A stretch of 64,000 nt of DNA from a virus: positions 266,209 through 330,208 of the IMG/VR virus record IMGVR_UViG_3300029983_000007. One strand, 5' to 3'. The stretch's first letter is position 1. The number at the start of each line of letters is the position of its first letter. The position numbers and the translations under genes were made by a program. Below, piece after piece: positions 1-8,601 of this stretch. The notes under the pieces are model-generated. The model searched no databases, was not told the origin of the DNA, and saw only the letters and a list, made by a program, of their open reading frames with translations.

Positions 1-2
1 TG

Positions 3-347
3 CCAATTGGCGGTGCAACAGATGAAGAATACGATGAAGTTGCTCAGGAGAATTGCGATTGGTATGATGGAACATTACAATCAATAAAAGATGGCATCAA
101 TACTGTCAACTCTTTTGATTTTGCAAGTGAAGGACCAGATTTTGTATTGGGCATAAATTATGAAGGAAACTTAGAAGATGAATCAGCAGAATTTGGTGAT
201 CTTTATATTTTTTTTAAAGATTACAGAAAGATTGAACTGATTTTTGTTTATGATTGTAAAAAGGAGAAATATTATAGTCCACACATATTCAAAAATCTTT
301 ATCGTACTCCTGGATTATACAATAATATAGATAAATTTAACTTATGA
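3..347 (+). CDS. 5'-truncated cassette protein with C-terminal KFNL tag
   Basis: The frame is open from the window edge, so the start lies upstream; an internal TTG at 147 is not needed. The visible 114 residues are acidic and match no family I know. The protein ends in DKFNL and its stop overlaps the next start as ATGA, so it is the first visible member of the tagged cassette array. Base composition is less AT-rich near the window edge than in the following genes. Function unknown. Confidence 0.75.
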   Translation, partial: PIGGATDEEYDEVAQENCDWYDGTLQSIKDGINTVNSFDFASEGPDFVLGINYEGNLEDESAEFGDLYIFFKDYRKIELIFVYDCKKEKYYSPHIFKNLYRTPGLYNNIDKFNL

Positions 348-697
348 AATATATAAAAAAATTTGAAAAATTTGAAAATATTCTAAAAATAGGAGATTAT
401 GTTTTGGCTATATCAAAGGCTAATGATGTGATTTTCACCAGTTATATTAACAATTCAATCGGTGAAGTAATTAAAATTACTCCTGTATATTCTAAAAATG
501 AAGGAAATAAATATAAAGTATACGATGATATTGATATTAGATATTATGGTGTACCAAAAAGTGAAATTGATTTGTTTACAAAAGAAAAAAAGCATAACTC
601 ATATAAAATAAAATTTCCTTCGTATATGATTTATAAATTTTCAGAAAATAAAGAAGAATTAGAAATTGAAATAAACGCAAATAAATTTAACTTATGA
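344..697 (+). CDS. Bookended cassette protein, GDYV (SH3-like) core
   Basis: 117 aa. The N-terminal leader MKYIKKFE is followed by a GDYVL motif near residue 20 and a predicted beta-rich core, with the tag ANKFNL at the end. GDYV cores resemble small SH3/KOW-like barrels (inference from the Gly-Asp turn and alternating hydrophobics). Start and stop both overlap neighbours by ATGA, implying translational coupling. It is a paralog of the next three genes. Molecular function unknown; the leader suggests a phage particle or compartment address. Confidence 0.85.
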   Translation: MKYIKKFEKFENILKIGDYVLAISKANDVIFTSYINNSIGEVIKITPVYSKNEGNKYKVYDDIDIRYYGVPKSEIDLFTKEKKHNSYKIKFPSYMIYKFSENKEELEIEINANKFNL

Positions 698-1005
698 AAT
701 ATATAAAAAAATTCGAACAGAATATAGATTTACCAGAAAGAGGTGATTATGTATTAATGAATAGTTATGGAATATCTGAAGTTGAATATTTTGTAACTCA
801 TAATTATGGAGTATATCTTAATGCTTATATTGATAAATTGACTAAAGATCCAAAAATTAGAGTTAGATATGAAAATATACCAGGCAACATAGCTTTGTTT
901 TTTCATGATGACACAATAACATTTGATATGGAGTTATTAGTTGCTTATGGTAAAACAATAGAAGAGTTAGAAATGAAATTAAAAGCAAATAAGTTTAACT
1001 TATGA
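694..1005 (+). CDS. Bookended cassette protein, GDYV core
   Basis: 103 aa. Leader MKYIKKFE, GDYVLMN at residues 17-23, a Y-E-N-I-P segment near residue 66 that recurs in the next two paralogs, and tag ANKFNL. ATGA overlaps on both sides. The core differs strongly from its neighbours while both ends stay nearly fixed. Function unknown. Confidence 0.85.
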   Translation: MKYIKKFEQNIDLPERGDYVLMNSYGISEVEYFVTHNYGVYLNAYIDKLTKDPKIRVRYENIPGNIALFFHDDTITFDMELLVAYGKTIEELEMKLKANKFNL

Positions 1006-1331
1006 AATATATTAAAAAATTTGAATTGAATACAAATATACCTGAGATTGGTGATTATATATTGACAGTATATGACATAAAAAATGATAGAAATACTTCT
1101 ATTAATCAGTTAAAAAAATTCATAGATAATACCATAGGAATAGTAGTAGATGACTTAGAATTTGGTGTACATAATAATTATGTTCGTGTAAAATATGAAA
1201 ACATTCCTGAAAATATAAAGAATTTTTTTATAGATGATAGAAAGAGATTTAATATTGTTAGCATAGTTGATTATGATAAAGATTTAGAAACATTAAAATA
1301 TAAAATTGAAGCAAATAAATTTAACATATGA
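1002..1331 (+). CDS. Bookended cassette protein, GDYV core
   Basis: 109 aa. Leader MKYIKKFE, GDYIL at residues 17-21, then a DNTIGIV turn, the Y-E-N-I-P segment and tag ANKFNI. It shares the GDY and YENIP landmarks with the genes at 694 and 1328, so the three form a recent paralog group. Overlaps both neighbours by four bases. Function unknown. Confidence 0.85.
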   Translation: MKYIKKFELNTNIPEIGDYILTVYDIKNDRNTSINQLKKFIDNTIGIVVDDLEFGVHNNYVRVKYENIPENIKNFFIDDRKRFNIVSIVDYDKDLETLKYKIEANKFNI

Positions 1332-1663
1332 AATATATAAGGAAGTTTGAAGAAAAAAATAGTGAACCAAAGGAAGGAGATTATGTATTAATGAATTCTA
1401 CAATGATGAATCCTAATCTAAATGAATTTATTGATAATGAAGTTGGTAAAATCGTAAAAATTGATGATAAACGTGGTTTCATATCAGTAGAAGTTGAATA
1501 TGAAAATATTCCTATGGAAATTGCAAGCTTATTTGGATATAATGATTATAAAAATCATGAAAATACAGGAATAAAAGTTTTTTTAATGAGTAGTATAATT
1601 GAATTTTCTGATAACAAAACAGATTTAGAATATAAAATAAACGCAAGAAAATTTAACTTATGA
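1328..1663 (+). CDS. Bookended cassette protein, GDYV core
   Basis: 111 aa. Leader MKYIRKFE (Arg for Lys), GDYVLMN near residue 17, FIDNEVGKIV turn, YENIP segment and tag ARKFNL. ATGA overlaps with both neighbours. Paralog of the preceding gene. Function unknown. Confidence 0.85.
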   Translation: MKYIRKFEEKNSEPKEGDYVLMNSTMMNPNLNEFIDNEVGKIVKIDDKRGFISVEVEYENIPMEIASLFGYNDYKNHENTGIKVFLMSSIIEFSDNKTDLEYKINARKFNL

Positions 1664-1998
1664 AACATATAAAAAAATTTGAAATATATAAACAGTGGGA
1701 TAATGAAAATAGATATTGGGAAGTGACATTGTTACGTCCATATTTTATTTTATCATTAAGAAAAATCGGAGTTCCAAATGATTTAATTGCGGAATGGGAT
1801 GAACAGTACTTAAATGAAGATCATATTGTATACGTATATAAAGAAGAAATTAAAAATTATGATAGTTTGATTGATGACTATGATATTATAACTGAATGGA
1901 GATTGCAGCTAGATAAAGATGACAGAGATAAATATATATTTGGAGGTAGAATTAAACTTAGAGAATTTGAAATAGATGCAGATAAATTTAACTTATGA
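1660..1998 (+). CDS. Bookended cassette protein, non-GDYV core
   Basis: 112 aa. Leader MKHIKKFE and tag ADKFNL, but the core has no GDYV motif. It carries an L-R-K-I-G-V-P segment and a Trp-containing helix and resembles the gene at 37152 in another array (shared Ile-Gly and a W around the same place). This is a distinct core type placed between the same two end peptides. Function unknown. Confidence 0.82.
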   Translation: MKHIKKFEIYKQWDNENRYWEVTLLRPYFILSLRKIGVPNDLIAEWDEQYLNEDHIVYVYKEEIKNYDSLIDDYDIITEWRLQLDKDDRDKYIFGGRIKLREFEIDADKFNL

Positions 1999-2393
1999 GA
2001 TACATAAAAACTTTTGAAAGTTCTTTAAATCAAGAAGAAAAAGAAACATTACTAAATAATACTGCTTATTATTTAGAAGAAGTTATACCAAAAATAGAAG
2101 GATTTTAAGAATGCGTATGGTCAGCCACTGATTGGATTGATTATGATGTTGATAACGATGTTGAATTTACATTTTATTTTGATACTATGTATTTTGAAGA
2201 TGAGGAAGATTTTGAAAAATTTGAAGAGTTCTTAACTGAAAACAATTTAGATAATGATATAAAAGAGAGTTATTATGACATAAAAGATAATTTTATTAAT
2301 AAAAGAATGTTAAGCATGTCAATAAAAATACCAATAAAAAAGGTGATTGAATTAGGAGAGTTATATAATTCTATGCATAAATTTAACATATAA
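1995..2393 (+). pseudogene. Bookended cassette gene interrupted by one in-frame TAA
   Basis: A start overlapping the preceding stop opens a frame with leader MRYIKTFE. After 37 codons there is TAA at 2106-2108. The same frame then runs on without further stop to the tag HKFNI at 2393, giving 131 sense codons in all. Frame, leader and tag are intact, so this is a single nonsense change, or a read-through site, rather than decay. A downstream ATG at 2187 could give a 68-aa fragment. See the tRNA with a UUA-looking anticodon at 54583. Confidence 0.8.
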
Positions 2394-2491
2394 AAACCAA
2401 AATAAAAAATTAATATATAATTATAACCATATCAATATTTTATCATTTTTTTATTTAAAAATGAAGATAAAATTAATATAGAGTTATAATT

Positions 2492-2704
2492 ATGAAAGTT
2501 AAAATAAACGATTTAAATCAAATCACGAAAGAAATAGCATTAGATAAACTTTCTGAATCAAACACATTAGATTTAGATCAAATCGATGAATATCTTGATA
2601 TTTTATCTGCTTTGAAGGACGGAATGATTGTTTTTAATATATCAACAACTGCAGGAGATTATATATTATTTATAACTGCGAATCAATCTAAAAATTTAAT
2701 ATAA
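2492..2704 (+). CDS. Small acidic orphan protein
   Basis: 70 aa, with neither the leader nor the KFN tag of its neighbours. It is helical at the N-terminus and beta-like at the C-terminus. Separated from the pseudogene by about 100 AT-rich bases, it ends 3 nt before the next gene. Function unknown. Confidence 0.65.
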   Translation: MKVKINDLNQITKEIALDKLSESNTLDLDQIDEYLDILSALKDGMIVFNISTTAGDYILFITANQSKNLI

Positions 2705-2707
2705 TTC

Positions 2708-3223
2708 ATGAAATACTTAAAAACTTTTGAGAAACAAAAAGAAAAGGAAAAAGAAGATATTATATTATATAAAAATGAGGATTTTACAATTACAGTAAAT
2801 GATAAAGGTAATATGACTTATTTTAATGATTATATGTCAAAATCTCCAATTTATGGTATAATGTTTGAAATAAAAAACAAATCTAAATATTTAAATGATA
2901 CTGAATTACGAGATATTAAAATAACAGAATCAGAAAAATACTTTGCTATATTATCATTAGATCCAAAATATGAAAGTAATAGGGTTAAATATCATTCCTC
3001 TATTATAAATAACTTCTTGATAAGAAATGGAAATAAAATAGAACTATCAGATATTTCAGATAAAGCTTACACAGCATTGAATGAAAGATATTTTCCTATG
3101 ATAGAAGATATTATAAAAAAATCTGAAACAATTGGTGATTTAATTGATTATTTTAAAGTTTTATATGATGAAATAACAGAGAATTTACCTACCTATTTGG
3201 CTACATCAAAATTTAACATATAA
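2708..3223 (+). CDS. Bookended cassette protein, large core
   Basis: 171 aa. Leader MKYLKTFE, then a Lys/Glu-rich linker and a mixed alpha/beta core, ending in SKFNI. It is the last gene of the first array and is followed directly by a hairpin terminator, yet it keeps the C-terminal tag although no further start overlaps it. This argues that the tag is conserved as peptide. Function unknown. Confidence 0.82.
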   Translation: MKYLKTFEKQKEKEKEDIILYKNEDFTITVNDKGNMTYFNDYMSKSPIYGIMFEIKNKSKYLNDTELRDIKITESEKYFAILSLDPKYESNRVKYHSSIINNFLIRNGNKIELSDISDKAYTALNERYFPMIEDIIKKSETIGDLIDYFKVLYDEITENLPTYLATSKFNI

Positions 3224-3254
3224 AAAACTCATCAATTAAATTGATGAGTTTTTA
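3224..3254. terminator. Bidirectional rho-independent terminator
   Basis: Inverted repeat ACTCATCAAT / ATTGATGAGT with flanking A and T runs, between convergent genes ending at 3223 (+) and 3256 (-). It can serve both strands. Confidence 0.85.
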
Positions 3255-3255
3255 T

Positions 3256-3948
3256 TTATTTCCATTTTTTAATAAATTCTTTTTCATTTTTTCTAAATAA
3301 AAGATCAAATCTATATCCATCACAAGTAAGAATTTTGTCCACAGAATATTTGAATTTAACTTTACCATAATGTTCATTATACTCAAACATTTTCTTACCG
3401 CAAATTTTAAATATTTTCTTACGCTTTCTTGGTAATCTCTTTCTAACCATTTCCCAACGAGAAGGATTTGGATTTTTTGGTTTTGTGTATGAATGTTTTT
3501 TACAATAATAATTGTCTTTATAATCAGTGCTATATGATGTTGGTTTACCACATTTACAGCAAGTTGTTAGTGGTTCAAATACAGTAGCTGAATATGAGCA
3601 TTTTTTACAATATGCATATCCATCTGTTCTATCTCTACGTTCCATTTCATGTTCACACACTGAAATTTTTTGAAATTTTTGCCAAGCATTTTCTTCAGCT
3701 TCTTCAATTGTATTTCCTTCTCCTCTGATAAAACAATCTGGTTGTTTTGGAAATGCTTCAAAGAATGCTGTTTCATAACATTCTTTATTTGAAAGTTCAT
3801 CAGATAATGCATCTAAAGTATTACCAGAAAAGATTTTATCTAAACTACCTGATGGTAAAACAACTCCATGTTCTCCTCCTTGACAAAAACAATTCCATTC
3901 ATACTTAGAATCATATCCTTCTTTTTTGCCTGATATTTGTACTTTCAT
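3256..3948 (-). CDS. Cys-rich, probable zinc-binding protein
   Basis: 230 aa. The N-terminal half is acidic. The central part has a C-x2-H pair followed by CKKC, and then CCKCG with a later CKKH, consistent with two structural zinc sites around residues 95-150. The C-terminal quarter is very basic (RKRLPRKRKK), suggesting nucleic-acid contact. It is the distal gene of a minus-strand operon. I do not recognise a named family. Confidence 0.75.
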   Translation of the reverse strand: MKVQISGKKEGYDSKYEWNCFCQGGEHGVVLPSGSLDKIFSGNTLDALSDELSNKECYETAFFEAFPKQPDCFIRGEGNTIEEAEENAWQKFQKISVCEHEMERRDRTDGYAYCKKCSYSATVFEPLTTCCKCGKPTSYSTDYKDNYYCKKHSYTKPKNPNPSRWEMVRKRLPRKRKKIFKICGKKMFEYNEHYGKVKFKYSVDKILTCDGYRFDLLFRKNEKEFIKKWK

Positions 3949-3951
3949 GAT

Positions 3952-4167
3952 TTATTCACTTATTTCGTTTAACTGTTTTAACTTTTTTTTTCTTATTTCT
4001 TTTTCAGTATAAAAATAATTATTTATATTTGATATGAATATTTCTTCAAAATCATAAAAATAATATTCATTAATAAATATAAATCCGTTATTATTCTCAT
4101 TTTTGCCATAATACATTTTTCCTACTATAAAATTATCATTGTATGCTTTTTTACATAAATATTTCAT
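3952..4167 (-). CDS. Small protein of the MKYLCKK paralog group, RK-x-KL tag
   Basis: 71 aa. It starts MKYLCKKAY and ends with the basic tail EIRKKKLKQLNE. One of four adjacent paralogs (3952-4900) sharing the start, a short beta-rich core and the sequence DYFYTEKEIRK near the end. Its start overlaps the end of the upstream paralog by 17 bases. Function unknown; see the finding on the second C-terminal tag. Confidence 0.8.
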   Translation of the reverse strand: MKYLCKKAYNDNFIVGKMYYGKNENNNGFIFINEYYFYDFEEIFISNINNYFYTEKEIRKKKLKQLNEISE

Positions 4168-4414
4168 TTAATTTTTTCAATTTAAGTTTTCTGTTTTCTC
4201 CAATATTAATAAAATAATCTTTTAATTTTGGTTCTAAATTTCCAGACACAACAAATTTGGTATTACAAACAAAAATATATTCATATGCTAAATATTTATT
4301 TTTCAATCTAATATTGCTTAGATTATATTTATTAAGATGAATAATATTATCACTATGATAATATTCTCCTGATTTAATATAACTAGAATAAGTTTTTATA
4401 CATTTTAATCTCAT
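4151..4414 (-). CDS. Small protein of the MKYLCKK paralog group
   Basis: 87 aa. Start MRLKCIKTY, core with SGEYYHSDNIIH, and tail ENRKLKLKKLNE. Divergent paralog of its neighbours. The end of this gene (KLNEIFM) and the start of the next (MKYLCK) are read in different frames from the same bases. Function unknown. Confidence 0.8.
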   Translation of the reverse strand: MRLKCIKTYSSYIKSGEYYHSDNIIHLNKYNLSNIRLKNKYLAYEYIFVCNTKFVVSGNLEPKLKDYFINIGENRKLKLKKLNEIFM

Positions 4415-4421
4415 ATGTAAT

Positions 4422-4646
4422 CTACTGTAATTTTTTCAATTTTATTTTTCGTATTTCTTTTTCAGTATAAAAATAATCTTTTAATTTTGGTTCTGCAATT
4501 CCATCAATTACAAATTTATATCCTTTTAGATTAATATATTTAAAAAAAGAACCTGATAATAAATAATCAGAATGAATAATATCATCACAACTGCAATAAT
4601 TTCCAACATTAATGTTTCTATATGTTTTTTTACATAAATATCTCAT
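4422..4646 (-). CDS. Small protein of the MKYLCKK paralog group, TAG stop
   Basis: 74 aa. Start MRYLCKKTY, then VGNYCSCDDIIH and tail EIRKIKLKKLQ. It ends in TAG (4422-4424), a rare stop here, which argues against TAG being reassigned to an amino acid. A TATCTTTG -7 box lies about 20 nt upstream, so a transcript probably starts at this gene. Function unknown. Confidence 0.8.
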   Translation of the reverse strand: MRYLCKKTYRNINVGNYCSCDDIIHSDYLLSGSFFKYINLKGYKFVIDGIAEPKLKDYFYTEKEIRKIKLKKLQ

Positions 4647-4666
4647 ATAATAATTTTAAGTAAAAA

Positions 4667-4674
4667 CAAAGATA
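4667..4674 (-). promoter_or_regulatory. Bacteroidota-type -7 box (TATCTTTG)
   Basis: The plus strand reads CAAAGATA, i.e. TAnnTTTG on the minus strand, 21 nt upstream of the start at 4646. This matches the Bacteroidota primary sigma -7 consensus and recurs in front of many minus-strand genes here. Confidence 0.6.
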
Positions 4675-4681
4675 CAATAAA

Positions 4682-4900
4682 TTATTTAATATTACACAAT
4701 ATTTCTAATTTTATTTTTCGTATTTCTTTTTCACTATAAAAATAATCATTTATTTTTGGAGAACAATATAGATTATTATCATCTGTTAAAAAAAGTAAAC
4801 TATTTATTTGAATCATTTTAGAATTAGTTAAAATAACACAATCATAAAATTTTCCAATAATAATATCTTTTGAATATGTTTTTTTGCATAGATATTTCAT
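4682..4900 (-). CDS. Small protein of the MKYLCKK paralog group
   Basis: 72 aa from the ATG at 4900, chosen because it overlaps the upstream stop as ATGA and aligns with the paralogs; an ATG two codons earlier also exists. MKYLCKKTY start, IIGKFYDC core, DYFYSEKEIRKIKLE tail. Function unknown. Confidence 0.78.
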   Translation of the reverse strand: MKYLCKKTYSKDIIIGKFYDCVILTNSKMIQINSLLFLTDDNNLYCSPKINDYFYSEKEIRKIKLEILCNIK

Positions 4901-5100
4901 TTGCACTTATTCATTATTGTTAATATTTCATCTTTGTCATTGATAGTATATTTTTTTAAATCATTCATTATATTTAAAGAGAATGAATCTTCAAATAATA
5001 CTACATCACTTTTAAAATATTTAAAAAAATTCAAATAATCACCTGAATTTGATATATTTTTAAGTGAATCTTTTGATATAAATCTTTTGTTGAATCCCAT
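4897..5100 (-). CDS. Small orphan protein
   Basis: 67 aa, no known motif, without the RK-x-KL tail of the four genes that follow it. First gene of this minus-strand run. Function unknown. Confidence 0.65.
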   Translation of the reverse strand: MGFNKRFISKDSLKNISNSGDYLNFFKYFKSDVVLFEDSFSLNIMNDLKKYTINDKDEILTIMNKCK

Positions 5101-5196
5101 AATTTTTTATTTTTAATTTATATGATTATTAATTTGGTATGTTTTATATTTAAGAATATTTAACCACAAAATAATGATATTAATTGACATATATTT

Positions 5197-5225
5197 TTGT
5201 ATATCAGATTTTTGTTGTACTTTTG
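5197..5225 (+). promoter_or_regulatory. Bacteroidota-type promoter for the PARG/HD operon
   Basis: TTG at 5197-5199 and TACTTTTG at 5218-5225 (18-nt spacer) fit the -33 TTG / -7 TAnnTTTG consensus. It lies 28 nt upstream of the first gene of a plus-strand operon. Confidence 0.65.
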
Positions 5226-5252
5226 TGTATCATTAATTAAAACACAAACAAC

Positions 5253-6014
5253 ATGAAATTAATTGGATTTGCAAATAAATTTTATACTCTGTGGAGTTAT
5301 TCAGAAGAAGAGTTATATACTACAGTTAATAATCAACCATATAAATATGGAGTCAAACAGATATATTCTTATATTAAGAATATTTCTTTTGATTTAGATA
5401 AAGTAAAAGAACTTTATCCTAATGTGAAAATTGATGATGATTTGAAAGGTAAAAGTGCAAGTTGGTCAACTGAACCAAAAATTCAATATCCTGCTGAATG
5501 TTTTCATTTTGGTAAATATGAAGGAAGTTTCATAAGTGAGTGTACAGATAAATCTTATCTGATTTGGTACTTTGAAAATGGTGTTTATGATGAGCGTCGT
5601 ACAATAACAACAAACAGATTAATTGAATTAGGATGTTATTTTTATAATGATATATTATTTCAATCTATTGAATTACTTAACCAGTATACTGATCATATCA
5701 AAAAGCAAGCTGAGATTTCAAAGATGATTATAGAAACATATGAAAAATATAAAATATCTGGTATTTTTTCATATAATTTTTATAATTCATTAAGTAGTGA
5801 AGGAAATTATAGAGATAATTCTTTTGAATTTAGATTTAATGAATTTTCTCAACAGTGTTATGCTGGATATGATTATGGCTTGCCTTTAATGAATGGAAAA
5901 TCTAAAAGAATTAAAAATAAAGTTCTTGAAATGGAAGTAATTACTGAAGAAGATAAAACTTTTGGTAATAAATATCTAAGAGTTTTAAGCATCAAATCTA
6001 TAAAAAATATTTAA
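5253..6014 (+). CDS. DUF3820-like motif protein
   Basis: 253 aa. Residues ~90-112 read FHFGKYEGS...DKSYLIWYFENG, the signature of DUF3820-like segments (F-x-G-K-Y-x-G ... YL-x-W) seen in bacterial and phage proteins of unknown or nucleic-acid-linked role. The N-terminus (LIGFANKFYTLW) is a separate short conserved-looking block. First gene of an operon with the PARG-like and HD genes, 1 nt from the next start. Confidence 0.75.
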   Translation: MKLIGFANKFYTLWSYSEEELYTTVNNQPYKYGVKQIYSYIKNISFDLDKVKELYPNVKIDDDLKGKSASWSTEPKIQYPAECFHFGKYEGSFISECTDKSYLIWYFENGVYDERRTITTNRLIELGCYFYNDILFQSIELLNQYTDHIKKQAEISKMIIETYEKYKISGIFSYNFYNSLSSEGNYRDNSFEFRFNEFSQQCYAGYDYGLPLMNGKSKRIKNKVLEMEVITEEDKTFGNKYLRVLSIKSIKNI

Positions 6015-6015
6015 T

Positions 6016-6819
6016 ATGATCAAAGAAGAATTAATACAGGTATTTGAAGATACTAAACTACACAGTGAAGGTATATTGAAATCTGAAACAACATATCATT
6101 CATTTGATGACAGATTAATGTCAGATGTTAGTATTCCTTGTAGTCAAAACATACAGGTTATTAATTCTGATAGTGTATCTGCTATTACAGAATATAGCAA
6201 ATTAGGGAAAACTTGTGTTCTTAATATGGCATCATTTAAACGTCCAGGTGGTGGAGTTGCAAAAGGCTCAAAAGCACAAGAAGAATGCTTATTTAGGTGC
6301 TCAAATTTGACTCATCTTATTAATACTGATAACTATCCATTAGGAGATGATAAAGCTTTATATACAAAGGATGCAGTATTTTTTAAGGATGTATATTATA
6401 ACTATATGGATGAGGTTAAATCTGATGTCATAACAATTGCAGCACTAAATCTTAAAAATATTGAGGTTAATAGTAATTTTGATACAATATCGAAAGATAA
6501 CATATCATCAATAAATTCTGATGGAGCAAAAATATCAAGGCATGATTATGAAGAATTAACAAAGGAAAAAATAAGATTAATGTTATCACTTGCAATTAAA
6601 AATGATGTTGATATTATTGTATTAGGTTCATTCGGTTGTGGTGTTTTCCAAAATGTTCCTGAAACAATGGCTAAAATGTTTAAAAAATTATTAGTAAATG
6701 AAGGATATTCTAAATATTTTGAGAAAGTAATATTTGCAATCATCAATGATAAAAACTCAGTTGGTAATAATTATGAGATTTTCAAAAATGTTTTTAGTGA
6801 TTATAATTTAATATATTAA
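6016..6819 (+). CDS. Bacterial-type PARG / macro-domain glycohydrolase (DUF2263, TIGR02452-like)
   Basis: 267 aa. It has the catalytic signature of bacterial-type poly(ADP-ribose) glycohydrolase: NMASFKRPGGG at 70-80 followed by KAQEE at 86-90, where the second Glu is the acid. A later LGSFGCGVFQN block (about residue 200) matches the C-terminal macro-fold loop. Such enzymes cleave ADP-ribose O-glycosidic bonds on proteins or nucleic acids. In a phage, removing defence-installed ADP-ribose is a reasonable role (inference). Full length for the family. Confidence 0.88.
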   Translation: MIKEELIQVFEDTKLHSEGILKSETTYHSFDDRLMSDVSIPCSQNIQVINSDSVSAITEYSKLGKTCVLNMASFKRPGGGVAKGSKAQEECLFRCSNLTHLINTDNYPLGDDKALYTKDAVFFKDVYYNYMDEVKSDVITIAALNLKNIEVNSNFDTISKDNISSINSDGAKISRHDYEELTKEKIRLMLSLAIKNDVDIIVLGSFGCGVFQNVPETMAKMFKKLLVNEGYSKYFEKVIFAIINDKNSVGNNYEIFKNVFSDYNLIY

Positions 6820-6821
6820 AA

Positions 6822-7574
6822 ATGAAAAATAAGTTAAACATATTACAAACAAGAAAATTGAGTGATATTGTAAGCAATTTATATAAAGATGGTGAATTAG
6901 AAAAAATTCTACCTGAATTATGTAAATTACATACTACTACTAATGGTCATAAAAATAATTTTTATCATACATTAGGAGTACTTAACAACGTGATTGAATA
7001 TGATAATGATAACTTAAAAATGAAGATTGTCGCTTTATTACACGACATTGGAAAGATTTCTGTTAGAACAAAAAACAATGAAGGAAATTGGACATTTCAT
7101 GATCATGAAAATGTAGGTGCAAAAATGATACATAAAATTTTAAAAAGATTCAATATAACTAATAAGAAAACTGTTGATTATATTTACAGAATGGTAAAGT
7201 ATCATGGTAGGGTAAAGATGCACAGGGATGTAACAGAATCAGCTATAAGAAGGTTAGATGTAGAAGTTGGACATGATATAGTATTAGAGTTAATAGAGTT
7301 CTGTAAGTGTGACATAACAACTAAATATGATGATAAGCGTCAACGTATTGTTTCAGGATTAGATGAAATAAAGAATAGAATATTAGAGGTTCGTGAGAAA
7401 GACAAAGAATCTAAATGGCGTTCTCCAATCACAGGTATTATAATAATGAAAATGTTAGAAATTACTACTGGTAGAATGGTTGGAGACATAAAGAAAGTAA
7501 CTGATGAAAAAATAAAATCAGGTGAATGGACTGAAGAAGATGCTATTAAATATATTAATACATTTAGAAAATAA
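6822..7574 (+). CDS. HD-domain phosphohydrolase of the CCA-adding-enzyme type
   Basis: 250 aa. H49, H74-D75 (ALLHDIGK) and FHDHE near residue 95 form an HD metal site with the spacing of the HD domain appended to bacterial CCA-adding/poly(A) polymerases, including a following YHGR. That domain has 2',3'-cyclic phosphodiesterase or phosphatase activity in characterised enzymes. Here it is a separate gene, 2 nt after the PARG-like gene, while a matching NTase head without HD is at 28287. It may act on RNA ends together with it (inference). Confidence 0.82.
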   Translation: MKNKLNILQTRKLSDIVSNLYKDGELEKILPELCKLHTTTNGHKNNFYHTLGVLNNVIEYDNDNLKMKIVALLHDIGKISVRTKNNEGNWTFHDHENVGAKMIHKILKRFNITNKKTVDYIYRMVKYHGRVKMHRDVTESAIRRLDVEVGHDIVLELIEFCKCDITTKYDDKRQRIVSGLDEIKNRILEVREKDKESKWRSPITGIIIMKMLEITTGRMVGDIKKVTDEKIKSGEWTEEDAIKYINTFRK

Positions 7575-7656
7575 TATGTAGTGTAATTAACACACTTGAT
7601 ACCCAAAAAAGGAAAACAATTATACTCAAGAGATACTGTAAAATCAGTCATATTCA

Positions 7657-7689
7657 GAAAAAGATAATACTTAGGTATTATCTTTTTTG
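7657..7689 (+). terminator. Rho-independent terminator
   Basis: AAAGATAATAC / GTATTATCTTT hairpin with a 4-nt loop followed by a T run, ~85 nt downstream of the HD gene and upstream of the epimerase gene. Confidence 0.8.
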
Positions 7690-7731
7690 TTTTATAACTC
7701 ATTATATTAATATATAAATAAAAAATAAAAA

Positions 7732-8601
7732 ATGCAAAGAGTATTAGTAACAGGAGGTTCTGGATTTGTAGGAACTAATCTTATTAAATATTTAAATAAA
7801 AATTATAAAGGTATTGAAATATCATCATTAGACAATTACTTCACAGGTAAAGAAGAAAATCATGTAGATGATGTTACATATTACAATGGTAATACATGGG
7901 ATGCTCCTGAAATATTAAAAAATAAGAAATTTGATACAGTTTTTCATTTTGGAGAATACTCTAGAATTGTAAAATCATTTGATGATATTAAATATGTCGA
8001 AAAAACAATTTTATATGGCACACCAATAATAATGGAATTGTGTAGAGAATGGAATGCAAAATTAATATATTCTGCTTCATCTTCTAAATTTGGAAATAAT
8101 GGTGAAAATGAAAATTTAGCTCCTTATTCATGGATGAAAGCAAAGATTGTTGAACTTATAAAAAATTACAATAAATGGTATAATTTACAATATGAAATTT
8201 GCTATTTTTTTAACGTGTATGGTGAAGGTCAAATAATGACAGGAGATTATGCTACTGTAATAGGCATATTTGAGCATCAATACTCAGAAGGTAACAAATG
8301 TACAGTTGTTGAGCCAGGTACTCAGAGCAGAGACTTTACCCACATTGAGGACATTGTTAGAGGTGTAGTATTATCATCTTTTACAAATATGAATCATGAA
8401 TGGTATTTACGTTCTGGAATAAATACTAGCATTATAGATGTTGCTAAAATGTTTGGAGAATTTGAATTTGTGTCTAAAAGAAGAGGAGAAAGATATAATT
8501 CAGAAGAATTTGAAACTGATACAGAAAGAGAATTAAATTGGGTACCAGAACACAAATTAGATGATTGGATTAAATCAATAAAAAACAAAAAGAGAGATTA
8601 A
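7732..8601 (+). CDS. NAD(P)-dependent sugar-nucleotide epimerase/dehydratase (extended SDR)
   Basis: 289 aa. N-terminal Rossmann motif TGGSGFVG (7-14). Catalytic Y132-x3-K136 (YSWMK) with an upstream SASSS segment. Substrate-side blocks NVYGEGQ and QSRDFTHIEDI are typical of UDP-glucose 4-epimerase and dTDP-glucose 4,6-dehydratase relatives. Soluble. Likely alters a nucleotide sugar for surface glycan or nucleic-acid/virion glycosylation; the substrate cannot be told from sequence. Alone between two terminators. Confidence 0.9.
   Translation: MQRVLVTGGSGFVGTNLIKYLNKNYKGIEISSLDNYFTGKEENHVDDVTYYNGNTWDAPEILKNKKFDTVFHFGEYSRIVKSFDDIKYVEKTILYGTPIIMELCREWNAKLIYSASSSKFGNNGENENLAPYSWMKAKIVELIKNYNKWYNLQYEICYFFNVYGEGQIMTGDYATVIGIFEHQYSEGNKCTVVEPGTQSRDFTHIEDIVRGVVLSSFTNMNHEWYLRSGINTSIIDVAKMFGEFEFVSKRRGERYNSEEFETDTERELNWVPEHKLDDWIKSIKNKKRD

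Noticed and set aside
3252-3812. Other minus-strand frames over the Cys-rich gene at 3256
   Set aside because: Shadow frames with poor composition; the 230-aa frame is longer, has the zinc motifs and fits the operon spacing.
4422-4646. TAG reassigned to an amino acid (as in some giant gut phages)
   Set aside because: The gene at 4422 ends naturally in TAG after its conserved tail, most other genes end in TAA or TGA, and I saw no long gene broken by TAG alone.
6546-7702. Minus-strand frames over the PARG-like and HD genes
   Set aside because: Shadows of well-supported plus-strand genes with recognised catalytic motifs.
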